Source of the DNA: Persephonella sp964519345
Lineage (GTDB): Bacteria; Aquificota; Aquificia; Aquificales; Hydrogenothermaceae
Direction of reading: 5' to 3'
Length of the DNA stretch: 64,000 nt
Assembly: GCA_964519345.1 (NCBI GenBank)
Contig: CAZFKX010000011.1
Span: forward strand, 1 to 64,000
The position numbers were made by a program, and so were the translations under genes. Positions 1-8,442 of this stretch are shown here, piece by piece; the stretch's first letter is position 1; each line of letters opens with the position of its first letter. Under the pieces are notes generated by a model. The model did no database searches and had not been told where the DNA came from. It saw only the letters and a program-made list of their open reading frames with translations.

Positions 1-741
1 CTCTACCACCTCTATCATGCCGAAGCCTTGAGAGTTTTTAGCCCCAAGGCCGGCGTCGTAAACTTTTTTAAATATTTCTGGGTCTGTTTTTATCTGAAAT
101 ACGCCTTCATAAGCTTCTATTGGAAAGTTTTTATACTTGAATAGGACTTTTTTAATGTTTTTATAAGGTTTTATCTCAAAAGGAAAATCTGTCAGCTCTA
201 TTCCGGTTATTATATGATATTTTTTTCTCAAATTTTCCTTAAGAAGAACTTCAAATTCAGGTTCTATAGGAGAATAATATCTATAGTATTTTTTCCCATC
301 TGTGAAGGTTCTATAAACCGTTATGGGAGAAAGTGTTTTAATAATCATCTGTTCTCTAAATTTAGGCATTTGCAAAACTTCAATAGAATCTAAAAAAAGT
401 TCATTTTTTCCAAGTTTAATCTTTTCTTTATTTAAAAATGTTTTGCCCCAGTTTTTTGTAATATCCGATATACCAGACGATATAAATAAGGCGATTGGAG
501 TCTTATATTTTATATCTTTTATTCTTCCATTTTTTCTCACTAAAACAAAACGATCTGAGTTAATTTTTGAAAAAGTAAAAAGTTTAAATCTTCTGCCTTT
601 ATAAAAAAATCCAAGTTCGTGTAAAAACGACGATAGAGACTCTGGCAGATTTTTGTAAAGCATACCCTGCACTACAATGTTATGGTGGAGCGGTAACTTT
701 ATAAAGTCATACTCTGATTCCAATATAAGCCGGATCCTCAA
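1..741 (-). CDS. cas6: CRISPR-associated endoribonuclease Cas6 (3' end cut by window edge)
   Basis: Cas6 cleaves pre-crRNA inside the CRISPR repeat. The minus strand is open for 247 codons from a TTG start at 741, which has a GGGAGG ribosome site just upstream, to base 1. Family marks are visible at both ends. Residues 38-58 (SFLHELGFFYKGRRFKLFTFS) fit the segment around the catalytic histidine, here His41. Residues 231-242 form the glycine-rich loop (GLGAKNSQGFGM) that marks the Cas6 C-terminus. Normal length is about 240-265 residues, so only a few codons are missing. Any array or further cas genes would lie to the left of the window. Family assignment is firm; the subtype cannot be told. 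Confidence 0.9.
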   Translation of the reverse strand, partial: MRIRLILESEYDFIKLPLHHNIVVQGMLYKNLPESLSSFLHELGFFYKGRRFKLFTFSKINSDRFVLVRKNGRIKDIKYKTPIALFISSGISDITKNWGKTFLNKEKIKLGKNELFLDSIEVLQMPKFREQMIIKTLSPITVYRTFTDGKKYYRYYSPIEPEFEVLLKENLRKKYHIITGIELTDFPFEIKPYKNIKKVLFKYKNFPIEAYEGVFQIKTDPEIFKKVYDAGLGAKNSQGFGMIEVVE

Positions 742-836
742 ATTCTCCCTCCCTATTTTTAGCTATATCATATTTTGAGAGAATTTGTAATTATAAGAAT
801 ACTTTACCACAAACAAAAAAAATTGTATAGAAGATG

Positions 837-865
837 TTGACTTATGAATGTACATTCATTATTAT
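837..865 (+). promoter_or_regulatory. Predicted sigma70-type promoter of the nickel/cobalt operon
   Basis: A TTGACT -35 box (837-842) and a TATTAT -10 box (860-865) are separated by exactly 17 bases, about 38 bases before the first gene of the operon at 904. The spacer is almost entirely filled by a 16-base perfect palindrome, which suggests repression by a dimeric regulator. Confidence 0.55.
844..859. promoter_or_regulatory. 16-base perfect palindrome, candidate operator
   Basis: ATGAATGTACATTCAT reads the same on both strands and sits between the -35 and -10 boxes of the promoter at 837-865. This placement is typical of a repressor operator. No regulator gene lies beside it, so the binding protein is unknown. 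A metal-responsive or TetR-type repressor is inference only. Confidence 0.5.
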
Positions 866-903
866 AGTATTACAAATTTTAAAAAAGTAATACGGAATTT
901 ATT

Positions 904-1590
904 ATGGTATTTATGATCTTATCCTTCTTTTTGCTTTTACATTCTGTATATGCTCATGATCTATGGATTGAGAAGGAAGGAGAAAGATACACCCTATATT
1001 ACGGCCACAGGTATTCATCACACAAGGGTAAAAATATAATAAGATATAATCCGGAAATAATTGAATCTGCTCTATGCGTTGACAGAAATGGAAATATTAG
1101 AAGTCTAAAGATAGTAAAAAGATATCCTATAAAACTTAGATCTAAATGTTCAATCATCTATATTAATCTATCGCCCCAGTACTGGACTAAAACACCGTAT
1201 GGTACCGTAAATAAAGAAAAAAACGACGTAAGAATGCCGATAAACAGTTGGATCTCATATGAAGGCGTTAAAAGGATTGAATCATGGAACAAAGAATTAA
1301 CAAAACCTTTCAAGAATGGTATTGATATTATTCCAGTAATTGATCCTTTTAGCCTTGATGTTGGAGAAAAGCTTAGACTTCTCATAACATTTAATGGAAA
1401 ACCTGTTGAAAATGTTGCTGTTGCTTATGATGGAAGATTTAGAGGAATGACAGACCGTAAAGGAAGAATCAATGTGAGAATAAAACATAAAGGTCTTCAG
1501 TTTGTAGAAGCAACCTATAGAGTAAAAATTAATTCTGAAAAAGCTGATGAGATTTTGTACACATTAACACTTAATTTTGAGATAAAGTGA
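904..1590 (+). CDS. DUF4198-type periplasmic protein, NikK-like nickel uptake component
   Basis: The protein has a signal peptide (about residues 1-17, ending VYA) followed at once by HDLWIE, the hallmark start of DUF4198 proteins. These accompany CbiM/NikM-type energy-coupling-factor transporters as NikK and probably bind metal in the periplasm. The mature start His-Asp fits that role. The C-terminal half looks like an immunoglobulin-like fold (GKPVENVAVAYDGR, then a turn around TDRKGR). It is the first gene of a tight operon, its stop overlaps the next start (ATGA), and it follows an operator-like promoter. A generic DUF4198 role is the alternative. Confidence 0.75.
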   Translation: MVFMILSFFLLLHSVYAHDLWIEKEGERYTLYYGHRYSSHKGKNIIRYNPEIIESALCVDRNGNIRSLKIVKRYPIKLRSKCSIIYINLSPQYWTKTPYGTVNKEKNDVRMPINSWISYEGVKRIESWNKELTKPFKNGIDIIPVIDPFSLDVGEKLRLLITFNGKPVENVAVAYDGRFRGMTDRKGRINVRIKHKGLQFVEATYRVKINSEKADEILYTLTLNFEIK

Positions 1591-2021
1591 TGATAGGTTT
1601 GATAATATTTTTAATAATAAGTTCGTTATCATACGGTCATTCTTTATCAACGGAAGTGGAATATACACAGGCTGTTATTATTAAAATTAAGTATTCAGAT
1701 GGTACTCCATTTTCCTATGAAAGATATGAGATATACTCTCCTGAGGATGAGATCATTCCCTATCAGATTGGAAGAACAGACAGAGAGGGGAGGATTATTT
1801 TTGTTCCTGATTATACAGGGAAATGGAAGATAAAAGCTTTCTCTGAAGATGGTCATGGTACTGTCAAATATATAGAACTAAAAAAACTGGTAAAAGGAGA
1901 AACAGATAAGGATAAAGCCGACTTTTTTATAAAGATATTTACAGGAGTCTTTCTTATATTTTTTATCTACTCAGTTTTATATCTTACTTTAAGGAGGGGA
2001 AAGATTGAAAAGAAAGATTAA
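1587..2021 (+). CDS. NikL-like membrane-anchored accessory protein of a nickel/cobalt transporter
   Basis: This is a 144-residue protein with an N-terminal signal segment (residues 1-17, then HSLSTEVEY), a carboxypeptidase-regulatory or Ig-like domain (about 25-100, including SDGTPFSYERYEIYSPEDE and TDREGRIIF), and one C-terminal transmembrane helix (about 113-133) before a basic tail. Signal, beta domain and anchor are the layout of NikL, found with NikK beside CbiM/NikM transporters. The start overlaps the previous stop and the end overlaps the next gene by 17 bases. The assignment rests mainly on architecture and context. Confidence 0.65.
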   Translation: MMIGLIIFLIISSLSYGHSLSTEVEYTQAVIIKIKYSDGTPFSYERYEIYSPEDEIIPYQIGRTDREGRIIFVPDYTGKWKIKAFSEDGHGTVKYIELKKLVKGETDKDKADFFIKIFTGVFLIFFIYSVLYLTLRRGKIEKKD

Positions 2022-2991
2022 TATTTTTGTTCTTTTTTTCTTTATCTATTATCTTAAAGCATTCTCTCATCATGGTGTTGCTTCTCTTGGTGCTGCAGGA
2101 ATTGAAGGTCCTGGAGCTCCTCTTGAAACATCATCTTCAGCCACACTCCCAGAAGGAAAATTTCTCTATTACCTAAAACTTGATTATGCTAATTTTTACA
2201 AATATACGCCAGATTATGATGAAGAAGTAGAAAGCTACACATTTTGGATTTACGGTATAGGATACGGTATAAAATCCTATCTTTCTGTTTATCTTTTCGT
2301 TCCTTATTACATAAAAAAAGTCGAGAACAACTCTTTTAACAGCACTGGATTTGCTGATATCTCAGTAATGGGAGTTTACGGATTTAAATATGATGATGGA
2401 TTCATTCCTGTTCCTGAAAAAGAAAGCCTTGATGATCTTATGGACTGGCATTTTACCATTTATACCGGTTTATCATTACCTACAGGCGATCCAAATATAA
2501 GAGACAGTAAAGGAAAGATTGATCCTGGAATGTCCTTAGGTTTCGGTCACCCATCACTAACTCTTGGCTTTACTGGAACAAAACAGATAAACGAGAACGC
2601 TACATTTATATTTGAATCAAACTATCTAAAGTTTTTTGAGTATAAGTACAATGACGGGAATAAATACAGATTCGGAGACGAGTTTAGATTTAATACAGCT
2701 TTCAGCTACCGGCTTTTAACCAGTCCAGAAGATAGACTTAGATTGGATGGAAACTTTGAACTTAACTATCTTTACCTTGGAAGAGATACACAAAACGGGA
2801 TTGAACTTAAAGGATCTGGCGGAGAGATAATGTACTCGGTCTTGGGGTTTCGTCTCTACTACAAAACTATTAGCGTAGGGGTTGGGATAAAAAAGCCCGT
2901 ATGGAAAGATCTAAATGAACAAAATTTACAGCAGGGATCTGAAGGGAAGGAAAGATACAGAGTTATATTTACATTTTCAGCACTTTTTTAA
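2005..2991 (+). CDS. Outer-membrane beta-barrel transporter-like protein
   Basis: The TTG start at 2005 is chosen because AAGGAGGGG lies five bases upstream. The 328-residue product has a signal peptide (about 1-20), a small-residue segment (GVASLGAAGIEGPGAPLETS) and then alternating amphipathic strands ending in Phe, the usual C-terminal signature of outer-membrane barrels. It resembles the transporter family related to MetA of phenol degradation (PF13557-like). Its place between the NikL-like and cbiM genes suggests that it carries metal, or a metal complex, across the outer membrane. The substrate is inferred from context only. Confidence 0.65.
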   Translation: MKRKINIFVLFFFIYYLKAFSHHGVASLGAAGIEGPGAPLETSSSATLPEGKFLYYLKLDYANFYKYTPDYDEEVESYTFWIYGIGYGIKSYLSVYLFVPYYIKKVENNSFNSTGFADISVMGVYGFKYDDGFIPVPEKESLDDLMDWHFTIYTGLSLPTGDPNIRDSKGKIDPGMSLGFGHPSLTLGFTGTKQINENATFIFESNYLKFFEYKYNDGNKYRFGDEFRFNTAFSYRLLTSPEDRLRLDGNFELNYLYLGRDTQNGIELKGSGGEIMYSVLGFRLYYKTISVGVGIKKPVWKDLNEQNLQQGSEGKERYRVIFTFSALF

Positions 2992-3000
2992 GGATAGATT

Positions 3001-3642
3001 ATGCATATACCTGATGGATTTATTTCACCAAAGGTTTATATTCCAGCTTATATAATAGGATCAGGTCTGTGGATATACAGCTTTAATAAAATAAAATCAA
3101 ATTTAGATGATAAAACCATACCTTTAATTTCTGTTTTAACAGCTTTTTCCTTTATACTTATGCTTCTTATGATTCCTTTACCTGGCGGAAGCTCAGCTCA
3201 CCCTACAGGAGTAGCCTTACTGTCTGTAACCTTTGGATATTTTACTGCATTTATATCTATATCTATAGTTCTTTTTATTCAGGCTGTTGTTTTAGGTGCA
3301 GGCGGAATAACAACATTTCCTATTAATGCTGTTGTTGTTGGATTTATAGGTAGTTTAACAGCCAATCTAACCTATAGATCATTGAAAAGATATAATGAGA
3401 ATACAGCCTTATTTCTATCTGGATGGATTAGTACTCTTATATCGGCTCTACTTATAGCTGTTATCCTCGGGATTCAGCCTCTTATTGCTCATACTTCAGA
3501 TGGAAAACCTTTATTTTTTCCTTTCGGCATAGACATTACCATTCCTGCTGTTATGATCCCCCACTTTTTTGTTGGAATGGCTGAAGGAATTGTAACCGTT
3601 TTAGGATTTAAAATTTTGAGGAAAATAAAAGATGGCATATAG
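3001..3642 (+). CDS. cbiM: CbiM/NikM-type substrate-binding membrane subunit of a Ni/Co ECF transporter
   Basis: The protein begins MHIPDGF, the invariant N-terminus of CbiM/NikM. There the Met1 amino group and His2 coordinate the metal, together with a histidine near position 67, which is present here (SSAHPTG, His67). Six to seven membrane helices follow over 213 residues. AAGGA precedes the ATG. It ends inside the start of cbiQ with an 11-base overlap. Sequence alone cannot separate nickel from cobalt. The NikK/NikL-like partners favour nickel. Confidence 0.9.
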   Translation: MHIPDGFISPKVYIPAYIIGSGLWIYSFNKIKSNLDDKTIPLISVLTAFSFILMLLMIPLPGGSSAHPTGVALLSVTFGYFTAFISISIVLFIQAVVLGAGGITTFPINAVVVGFIGSLTANLTYRSLKRYNENTALFLSGWISTLISALLIAVILGIQPLIAHTSDGKPLFFPFGIDITIPAVMIPHFFVGMAEGIVTVLGFKILRKIKDGI

Positions 3643-4186
3643 ATTTGCCTTAATACTTTATATCTCGGTCGTACTGCTTTTTTCTTATGTACATGATTAT
3701 AGATTTTTCCTGCTTGCAACACCATTTCTTTTTATTCTTTCAGGGAAAGATTTGTGGAGAATTTTCAAAAAAACGTTTATGTCTGTTTTTATTTTCAGCT
3801 CTTTTGTATCCCTATCATACACTGCTTTTTCTTTATTAAAAAATCAATTTGATTTTGAGTACCTGTTATTATTAAATTTAAGAGTTTTCAGCATAACATT
3901 CTTAACTTTCTTTTTTTTCAGCAGATTCAATATCTTTAAGCTTTTTGATTTTTCAAAAACCTTAACATTTATACTTGTTCTTTCTTACAGTCAGATAAAT
4001 ATTTTCAGAAAGTATTTCCAGGATTTTAAATTCGCCTTTAAAAGCAGAACGATTATCAAGCCTTCAAAAAATGATATATATAACTTTGTAATATCTGTAA
4101 TAACCTTTTTCGGCAATAAATCTGTTAACAATGCTAAAGAGATAACACAGGCTATGAACTCAAGAGGATTTTTTATAGATCGCTGA
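3632..4186 (+). CDS. cbiQ: CbiQ/EcfT-type transmembrane coupling subunit
   Basis: This is a 184-residue membrane protein with several hydrophobic helices. Near the C-terminus is EITQAMNSRGF, the Ala-x-x-Arg-Gly coupling motif by which EcfT/CbiQ subunits grip the ATPase. It follows cbiM with an overlap, as expected for the transport core. It is shorter than most CbiQ proteins (about 220-260). The ATPase subunit (CbiO) would normally come next, but the following gene is unrelated and on the other strand, so the ATPase must be encoded elsewhere. Confidence 0.8.
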   Translation: MAYRFALILYISVVLLFSYVHDYRFFLLATPFLFILSGKDLWRIFKKTFMSVFIFSSFVSLSYTAFSLLKNQFDFEYLLLLNLRVFSITFLTFFFFSRFNIFKLFDFSKTLTFILVLSYSQINIFRKYFQDFKFAFKSRTIIKPSKNDIYNFVISVITFFGNKSVNNAKEITQAMNSRGFFIDR

Positions 4187-4859
4187 TCTGATCAAAATTT
4201 TCAACCTGTCTGTAAGGAAAGTTATCAATATAAGGATTGTCTTCTTTCCTTGAAACTTTTACAACTTTCAAACCAGCTCCCGCCGCAGCCTTTATCTCAT
4301 CTGGATTATCAGATATAAAAAGGATCTCTTCAGGCTTTAAACCTATTCTTTCTGCTATTTTTATATAGGATTTAGATTCTTTCTTATTCCCTATTTTTGT
4401 GTCAAAATAACCAGAAAATAAATCTGTAATATTTCCATACTGTGTGTAGGAAAAAAACAGTTTCTGAGCTTTTACAGAACCTGATGAGTATATAAAGATC
4501 TTAATGTTTTTATTTTTCCATTCCTTTAACTTTCTGTAAGCATCTTCATAAATAGGCGCTTTTAAGCTCCCTGATTTAAATCCTTTTTCCCAGATATATC
4601 CTTGTATCTCTTTTAATGGAGTTATCTTTCTGTCCTCGTCTATCCACTTTATAAGGATATTTACAACCTCATCAACCGACAACTCCCTTCCCTCTATGTT
4701 TTCAATTTCTTTTTTGATCTTCTGTATCTCAGTTTTTTCAATATTCTCTTTTATATATCCCTCTATTTTTTCTTTTGAGTATGGAAAGAGAATCTCCTTA
4801 ACAAAAGAAATAGGAGATACTGTCCCTTCAATATCAACGAGAACTGCCTTTATCACCAT
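4173..4859 (-). CDS. mtnC: Enolase-phosphatase E1 (acireductone synthase), methionine salvage
   Basis: This HAD-superfamily enzyme enolises and dephosphorylates 2,3-diketo-5-methylthiopentyl-1-phosphate to acireductone. The protein starts MVIKAVLVDIEGTVSPISFV, with the DxEGT nucleophile motif typical of MtnC (Asp9). Motif 2 (IYSSGSVKAQKL) and the terminal acidic motif (FISDNPDEIKAA) are present. At 228 residues it matches the family. Its 3' end overlaps cbiQ by 14 bases. No other methionine-salvage gene is in the window. Confidence 0.93.
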   Translation of the reverse strand: MVIKAVLVDIEGTVSPISFVKEILFPYSKEKIEGYIKENIEKTEIQKIKKEIENIEGRELSVDEVVNILIKWIDEDRKITPLKEIQGYIWEKGFKSGSLKAPIYEDAYRKLKEWKNKNIKIFIYSSGSVKAQKLFFSYTQYGNITDLFSGYFDTKIGNKKESKSYIKIAERIGLKPEEILFISDNPDEIKAAAGAGLKVVKVSRKEDNPYIDNFPYRQVENFDQISDL

Positions 4860-4995
4860 ATACCTCCTTTCAAAATAATATTGAAAATTTTAACATGATA
4901 TAGAGATACTCTCTTCTTTTATCAATCTGAACAGAACTATATTCTGGAATTTTTCTAAATTTCTTTCTCATTAGCATTATGTTATATTTTTATTT

Positions 4996-5187
4996 ATGAA
5001 TGGGAGCAGGAAAAAAATTAAAAGAAGATGTAAAATATGTGGATACGTATATGATCCTGCCAAGGGCGATCATTTAAGGAATATACCTCCAAACACATAT
5101 TTTGAGGATCTTCCAGAGAACTATAGATGTCCTGTATGTAAATATACAAAATCCAATTTTTATATAATTAAAGACTGGATGAAATAA
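4996..5187 (+). CDS. Rubredoxin
   Basis: This is a small iron electron carrier of 63 residues. Two knuckles, CKICGYVYDPAKGD and CPVCKYTKSNF, supply four cysteines for one Fe atom, and FEDLPENYRCPVC matches the rubredoxin core. A basic N-terminal extension (GSRKKIKRR) precedes the domain. Its stop (TAATG) overlaps the start of the methyltransferase, so the two are translationally coupled. The redox partner is unknown. Confidence 0.93.
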   Translation: MNGSRKKIKRRCKICGYVYDPAKGDHLRNIPPNTYFEDLPENYRCPVCKYTKSNFYIIKDWMK

Positions 5188-5819
5188 TGGGAATAGGAAA
5201 AAAATTTGATCAGATCGCCGAAAAATATGATACACCCGATAAGCTTGAAAGATCTGATGTGTTTGTTAAAACAATACTAAAACATATCCCTGTTAAAAAG
5301 AATTTTAAAGTCCTGGATGTAGGAGCTGGAACAGGCACTCTCGATATAATTTTGTCTGCCTATGTTGAGAAGATTTATGCCTGCGATCTCTCTGAGGGTA
5401 TGCTTTCTGTGTTTAGATCAAAAATAGAAAAAATGGGTATAAAGAATATAAAGATCTTCAAAAAAGATATCTTTAATGATGACATAAATATAAAAGATTT
5501 TAGCCTTGTTATTACATCAATGACGCTACACCATATTGAAGATACGTTTAAATTTGTTTCAAAGCTTTCGTCTTATTTAAAAAATGGAGGTTATCTTGTT
5601 GTATTTGATCTTGAAAAAGAAGACGGAACATTTCATTCCGACAGCTCTGATGTTAAACATTTTGGTTTTGAAAGATCAGAAGTAGAAAATATGTTTAGAT
5701 CAGCAGGTTTGGAGTTTATTGATTATCAAACCGCCTATACGATAGAAAAGGATAGAAATGGTAGGGTCAGTAAATATCCTGTCTTTTTTTCTTACGGCAG
5801 AAAATCACTTAATACTTAG
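5187..5819 (+). CDS. Class I SAM-dependent methyltransferase
   Basis: Motif I (VLDVGAGTGTLD, about residues 43-54) forms the SAM-binding loop. An acidic end of strand beta2 (ACDLSEGML), the segment VITSMTLHHIED and a motif III-like GGYLVVFDLEKED follow, as in methyltransferase family 11/25. Length is 210 residues. It is coupled to rubredoxin by a one-base overlap. The substrate cannot be told. The 3' end overlaps gspF by 15 bases on the other strand. Confidence 0.85.
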   Translation: MGIGKKFDQIAEKYDTPDKLERSDVFVKTILKHIPVKKNFKVLDVGAGTGTLDIILSAYVEKIYACDLSEGMLSVFRSKIEKMGIKNIKIFKKDIFNDDINIKDFSLVITSMTLHHIEDTFKFVSKLSSYLKNGGYLVVFDLEKEDGTFHSDSSDVKHFGFERSEVENMFRSAGLEFIDYQTAYTIEKDRNGRVSKYPVFFSYGRKSLNT

Positions 5820-7007
5820 ATTAAATATAGGTAAAAGAGTGGCAAAAACAAAAAAACCAATAAGTACTGATAAAATTATTAGAACAACCGGCTCAAGATA
5901 ACTTAAGAAAATAGAGATCATCCTTTCTGTCTGTTTTTTATATATCTGAGAAACAAGAATAAGCATTTTATCAAGCTGTCCTGTCTCTTCTCCTATTCTG
6001 ATAAGCTGAACACTGTTTTCAGGAAGAAGATTCTTTCTACTTAAAAGTTCTGAGAGCGATCTTCCTTTTTTTACCTCTTCTGCAACAGTAACAAACCTTT
6101 CCCTAATATATAGGTTGTTTATAGTTTCATTTGATATCTCCAACGCTCTGTCAAGTGTTAAACCTCCCTTTAATAATATTCCAAGTGTATTGCTCCAGGT
6201 TGAGTAGATAGAGTATATATGAACCTTCCTGAAAAAAGGTATATTCAGTCTTAATTTATCTATAAATCTTCTGTCTAAGAATCTCTTTCTTAACAAGAAA
6301 AGGATTAGGATAAAGAAAGGAAATATTTTTAAAAATGTGGAGGTTAAATCTGACAAAACAACAACAATCTTAGTTGAGGCTGGTAATTCTTTACCAAACT
6401 GCTGATATATATTCGTTATTGTAGGAACAACAAAATTCATAATAATAATCATAGCCAAAAAACCAACGCCTATCACTATAGAAGGATATATAAGGGAGTT
6501 CACTATTTTTCTCTTAAATTCCTCCTGCCTTTCTATAAACTCTGATGCTGACAGGAAAATCCTATCAAGAGATCCTGATGTTTCCCCTGCTTTTATCATT
6601 TCAACAAGAAATTGTGGAAATATCCCTGTTCTTCTGAGAGCATCGGAAACTGAACTTCCCTCCTGAAGAAATGTTTTTGCAGATAAAACCGCTTTTTTTA
6701 ACTCCTGATTTTCTAACTGTTTTGACAGAATATCAAAAATCTGCGTAATATGAACATTTCTCTCAAGTAGTATTCCTATCTCATAAAGCAAAAGAGAAAG
6801 GTCTTCATTTGATACCTTACTTCTTTTTAATATATCTATCTGAAAGATAGATCTCTTTTTTCCTTTACCTGTAACCTCCTCAATCTCATATGGAACAAGA
6901 CCTTTTGAACTAAGGATAGTTTTTAAATGGGATATTGAGACCGCCTCTTCTGTATCTGCCACCTCTTTTCCATCCTTTGAATACGCTCTGTACCTGTAAT
7001 AAGGCAT
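5805..7007 (-). CDS. gspF: Type II secretion inner-membrane platform protein GspF
   Basis: This is a 400-residue polytopic protein that contacts the GspE ATPase and organises pseudopilus assembly. It starts MPYYRYRAYSKDGKEV, typical for GspF. Two repeated cytoplasmic T2SSF domains (about 70-190 and 270-390) are each followed by membrane helices. LVEMIKAGETSGSLD and SVQLIRIGEETGQLDKML are the duplicated family motif. It is the last gene of the secretion operon, three bases after gspE. Confidence 0.94.
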   Translation of the reverse strand: MPYYRYRAYSKDGKEVADTEEAVSISHLKTILSSKGLVPYEIEEVTGKGKKRSIFQIDILKRSKVSNEDLSLLLYEIGILLERNVHITQIFDILSKQLENQELKKAVLSAKTFLQEGSSVSDALRRTGIFPQFLVEMIKAGETSGSLDRIFLSASEFIERQEEFKRKIVNSLIYPSIVIGVGFLAMIIIMNFVVPTITNIYQQFGKELPASTKIVVVLSDLTSTFLKIFPFFILILFLLRKRFLDRRFIDKLRLNIPFFRKVHIYSIYSTWSNTLGILLKGGLTLDRALEISNETINNLYIRERFVTVAEEVKKGRSLSELLSRKNLLPENSVQLIRIGEETGQLDKMLILVSQIYKKQTERMISIFLSYLEPVVLIILSVLIGFFVFATLLPIFNLSIK

Positions 7008-7009
7008 CT

Positions 7010-8440
7010 TTACACCTGTGTAACCTGAAGAACTTCTTCAACTGTCGTTATACCTTTTACAGCTTTCAAGATACCATCCTGTATGAGAGTTCTCATTCCT
7101 TTTTTTAAAGCATTCTCCCTAACTGACATACTTTCTGGCTGTTTTGATATAACAGTTCTCATATCCTCATCTATTTCCATAATCTCATATAATGCCACCC
7201 TTCCTTTAAATCCTGTCCCGAGACAGTTCTCACAGCCCTTCCCTCTATAAAGTTTTTCTATATTTAACTCTTTACCTATATTTCTGTTAATCTCTTGTAT
7301 CTCTTCTTCCTTTGGTTCATACTCAGTTTTACAGACCTCACATATCTTTCTAACAAGTCTCTGTGCTACAACGCCTTCAAGCGAAGATGCTACAAGAAAT
7401 GGCTCAACCCCCATATCAACGAGCCTTGCTACAGCCGAAGGTGCATCGTTTGTATGGAGAGTTGAAAGAACAAGATGACCTGTCATTGATGCATGCACTG
7501 CTATCTCTGCTGTTTCAATATCCCTAATCTCTCCGACCATCACAATATCCGGATCTTGCCTTAAAATACTTCTAAGTCCATTTGCGAATGTTAGATCTAT
7601 CTTTGGATTTACCTGTATTTGACTTATTCCATCTATCTGATACTCTACTGGATCTTCAATTGTTATTATGTTCTTTCTCGGAGTCTTTAATTTTAGAAGT
7701 GAAGCATAAAGAGTTGTTGACTTACCCGATCCTGTTGGACCTGTGACAAGAACAAGTCCATGGGGTTTTCTGATTATTCTTTCATATTTTCTGAGATCAT
7801 CAGATTCAAAACCAAGCTCTTCAAGTGTCAAAAGCTGGTCTGATCTATCTAAAAGCCTTATAACAACACGCTCCCCAAAAACTGTCGGCAAAGTGGATAC
7901 TCTCATATCTAATTTTTTCTCTCCAATTTTTATCTTGATTCTCCCATCCTGAGGCAGTCTTTTTTCTGCAACATTCAGTTTTGATATAATTTTTATTCGG
8001 GAAACGACCTGAGAATAAGCATTTAACGGTATTGTTGAGATCTCGTGAAGAACACCGTCAAGTCTGAATCTAACAACAACTCTGTCAGAAAAAGGTTCAA
8101 AATGAATATCACTTGCGTTTGATCTCACAGCTTTCAAAAACAGTGAGTTTAACATCTGAATTACAGGAGTATCTGATCCTACAAGGATATCTTCCAGAAA
8201 ACTTTCATTAACCTCATTTTCTCCTTCAAGGCTGTTATTTATATTTGATATGTATTCTTCAAGTCTTTCATTAAACTCTTCATCAGAAATAATTACGATT
8301 TCTGGTGTTTTTCCGGTTATAAATCTTATATCTTCAACAGCATAAAAAGGAGTTTTTTTTGTTATAAAAACCTTCCCATCCTCAGATGGAACTATCCTAT
8401 TTTCCCTTAAAAACTCAACAGGAAGGTTAAAGGTTTTCAA
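7010..8440 (-). CDS. gspE: Type II secretion ATPase GspE
   Basis: This hexameric cytoplasmic ATPase drives pseudopilus assembly. The Walker A motif is GPTGSGKST (234-242). The Asp box, Walker B (PDIVMVGEIRD) and His box (GHLVLSTLHTND) are intact. A zinc-binding segment with two CxxC pairs (CEVC and CENC) lies at about 365-405. At 476 residues it is a little shorter than classical GspE because the N-terminal GspL-binding domain is reduced to about 80 residues. It lies two bases after gspD. Confidence 0.95.
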   Translation of the reverse strand: MKTFNLPVEFLRENRIVPSEDGKVFITKKTPFYAVEDIRFITGKTPEIVIISDEEFNERLEEYISNINNSLEGENEVNESFLEDILVGSDTPVIQMLNSLFLKAVRSNASDIHFEPFSDRVVVRFRLDGVLHEISTIPLNAYSQVVSRIKIISKLNVAEKRLPQDGRIKIKIGEKKLDMRVSTLPTVFGERVVIRLLDRSDQLLTLEELGFESDDLRKYERIIRKPHGLVLVTGPTGSGKSTTLYASLLKLKTPRKNIITIEDPVEYQIDGISQIQVNPKIDLTFANGLRSILRQDPDIVMVGEIRDIETAEIAVHASMTGHLVLSTLHTNDAPSAVARLVDMGVEPFLVASSLEGVVAQRLVRKICEVCKTEYEPKEEEIQEINRNIGKELNIEKLYRGKGCENCLGTGFKGRVALYEIMEIDEDMRTVISKQPESMSVRENALKKGMRTLIQDGILKAVKGITTVEEVLQVTQV

Positions 8441-8442
8441 AT

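Noticed and set aside
742..903. CRISPR array or leader next to cas6
   Set aside because: The gap has no repeated unit; only a promoter-like palindrome is seen.
904..4186. Cobalamin riboswitch ahead of the cbiM operon
   Set aside because: The leader between promoter and first gene is under 40 bases, too short for a B12 riboswitch.
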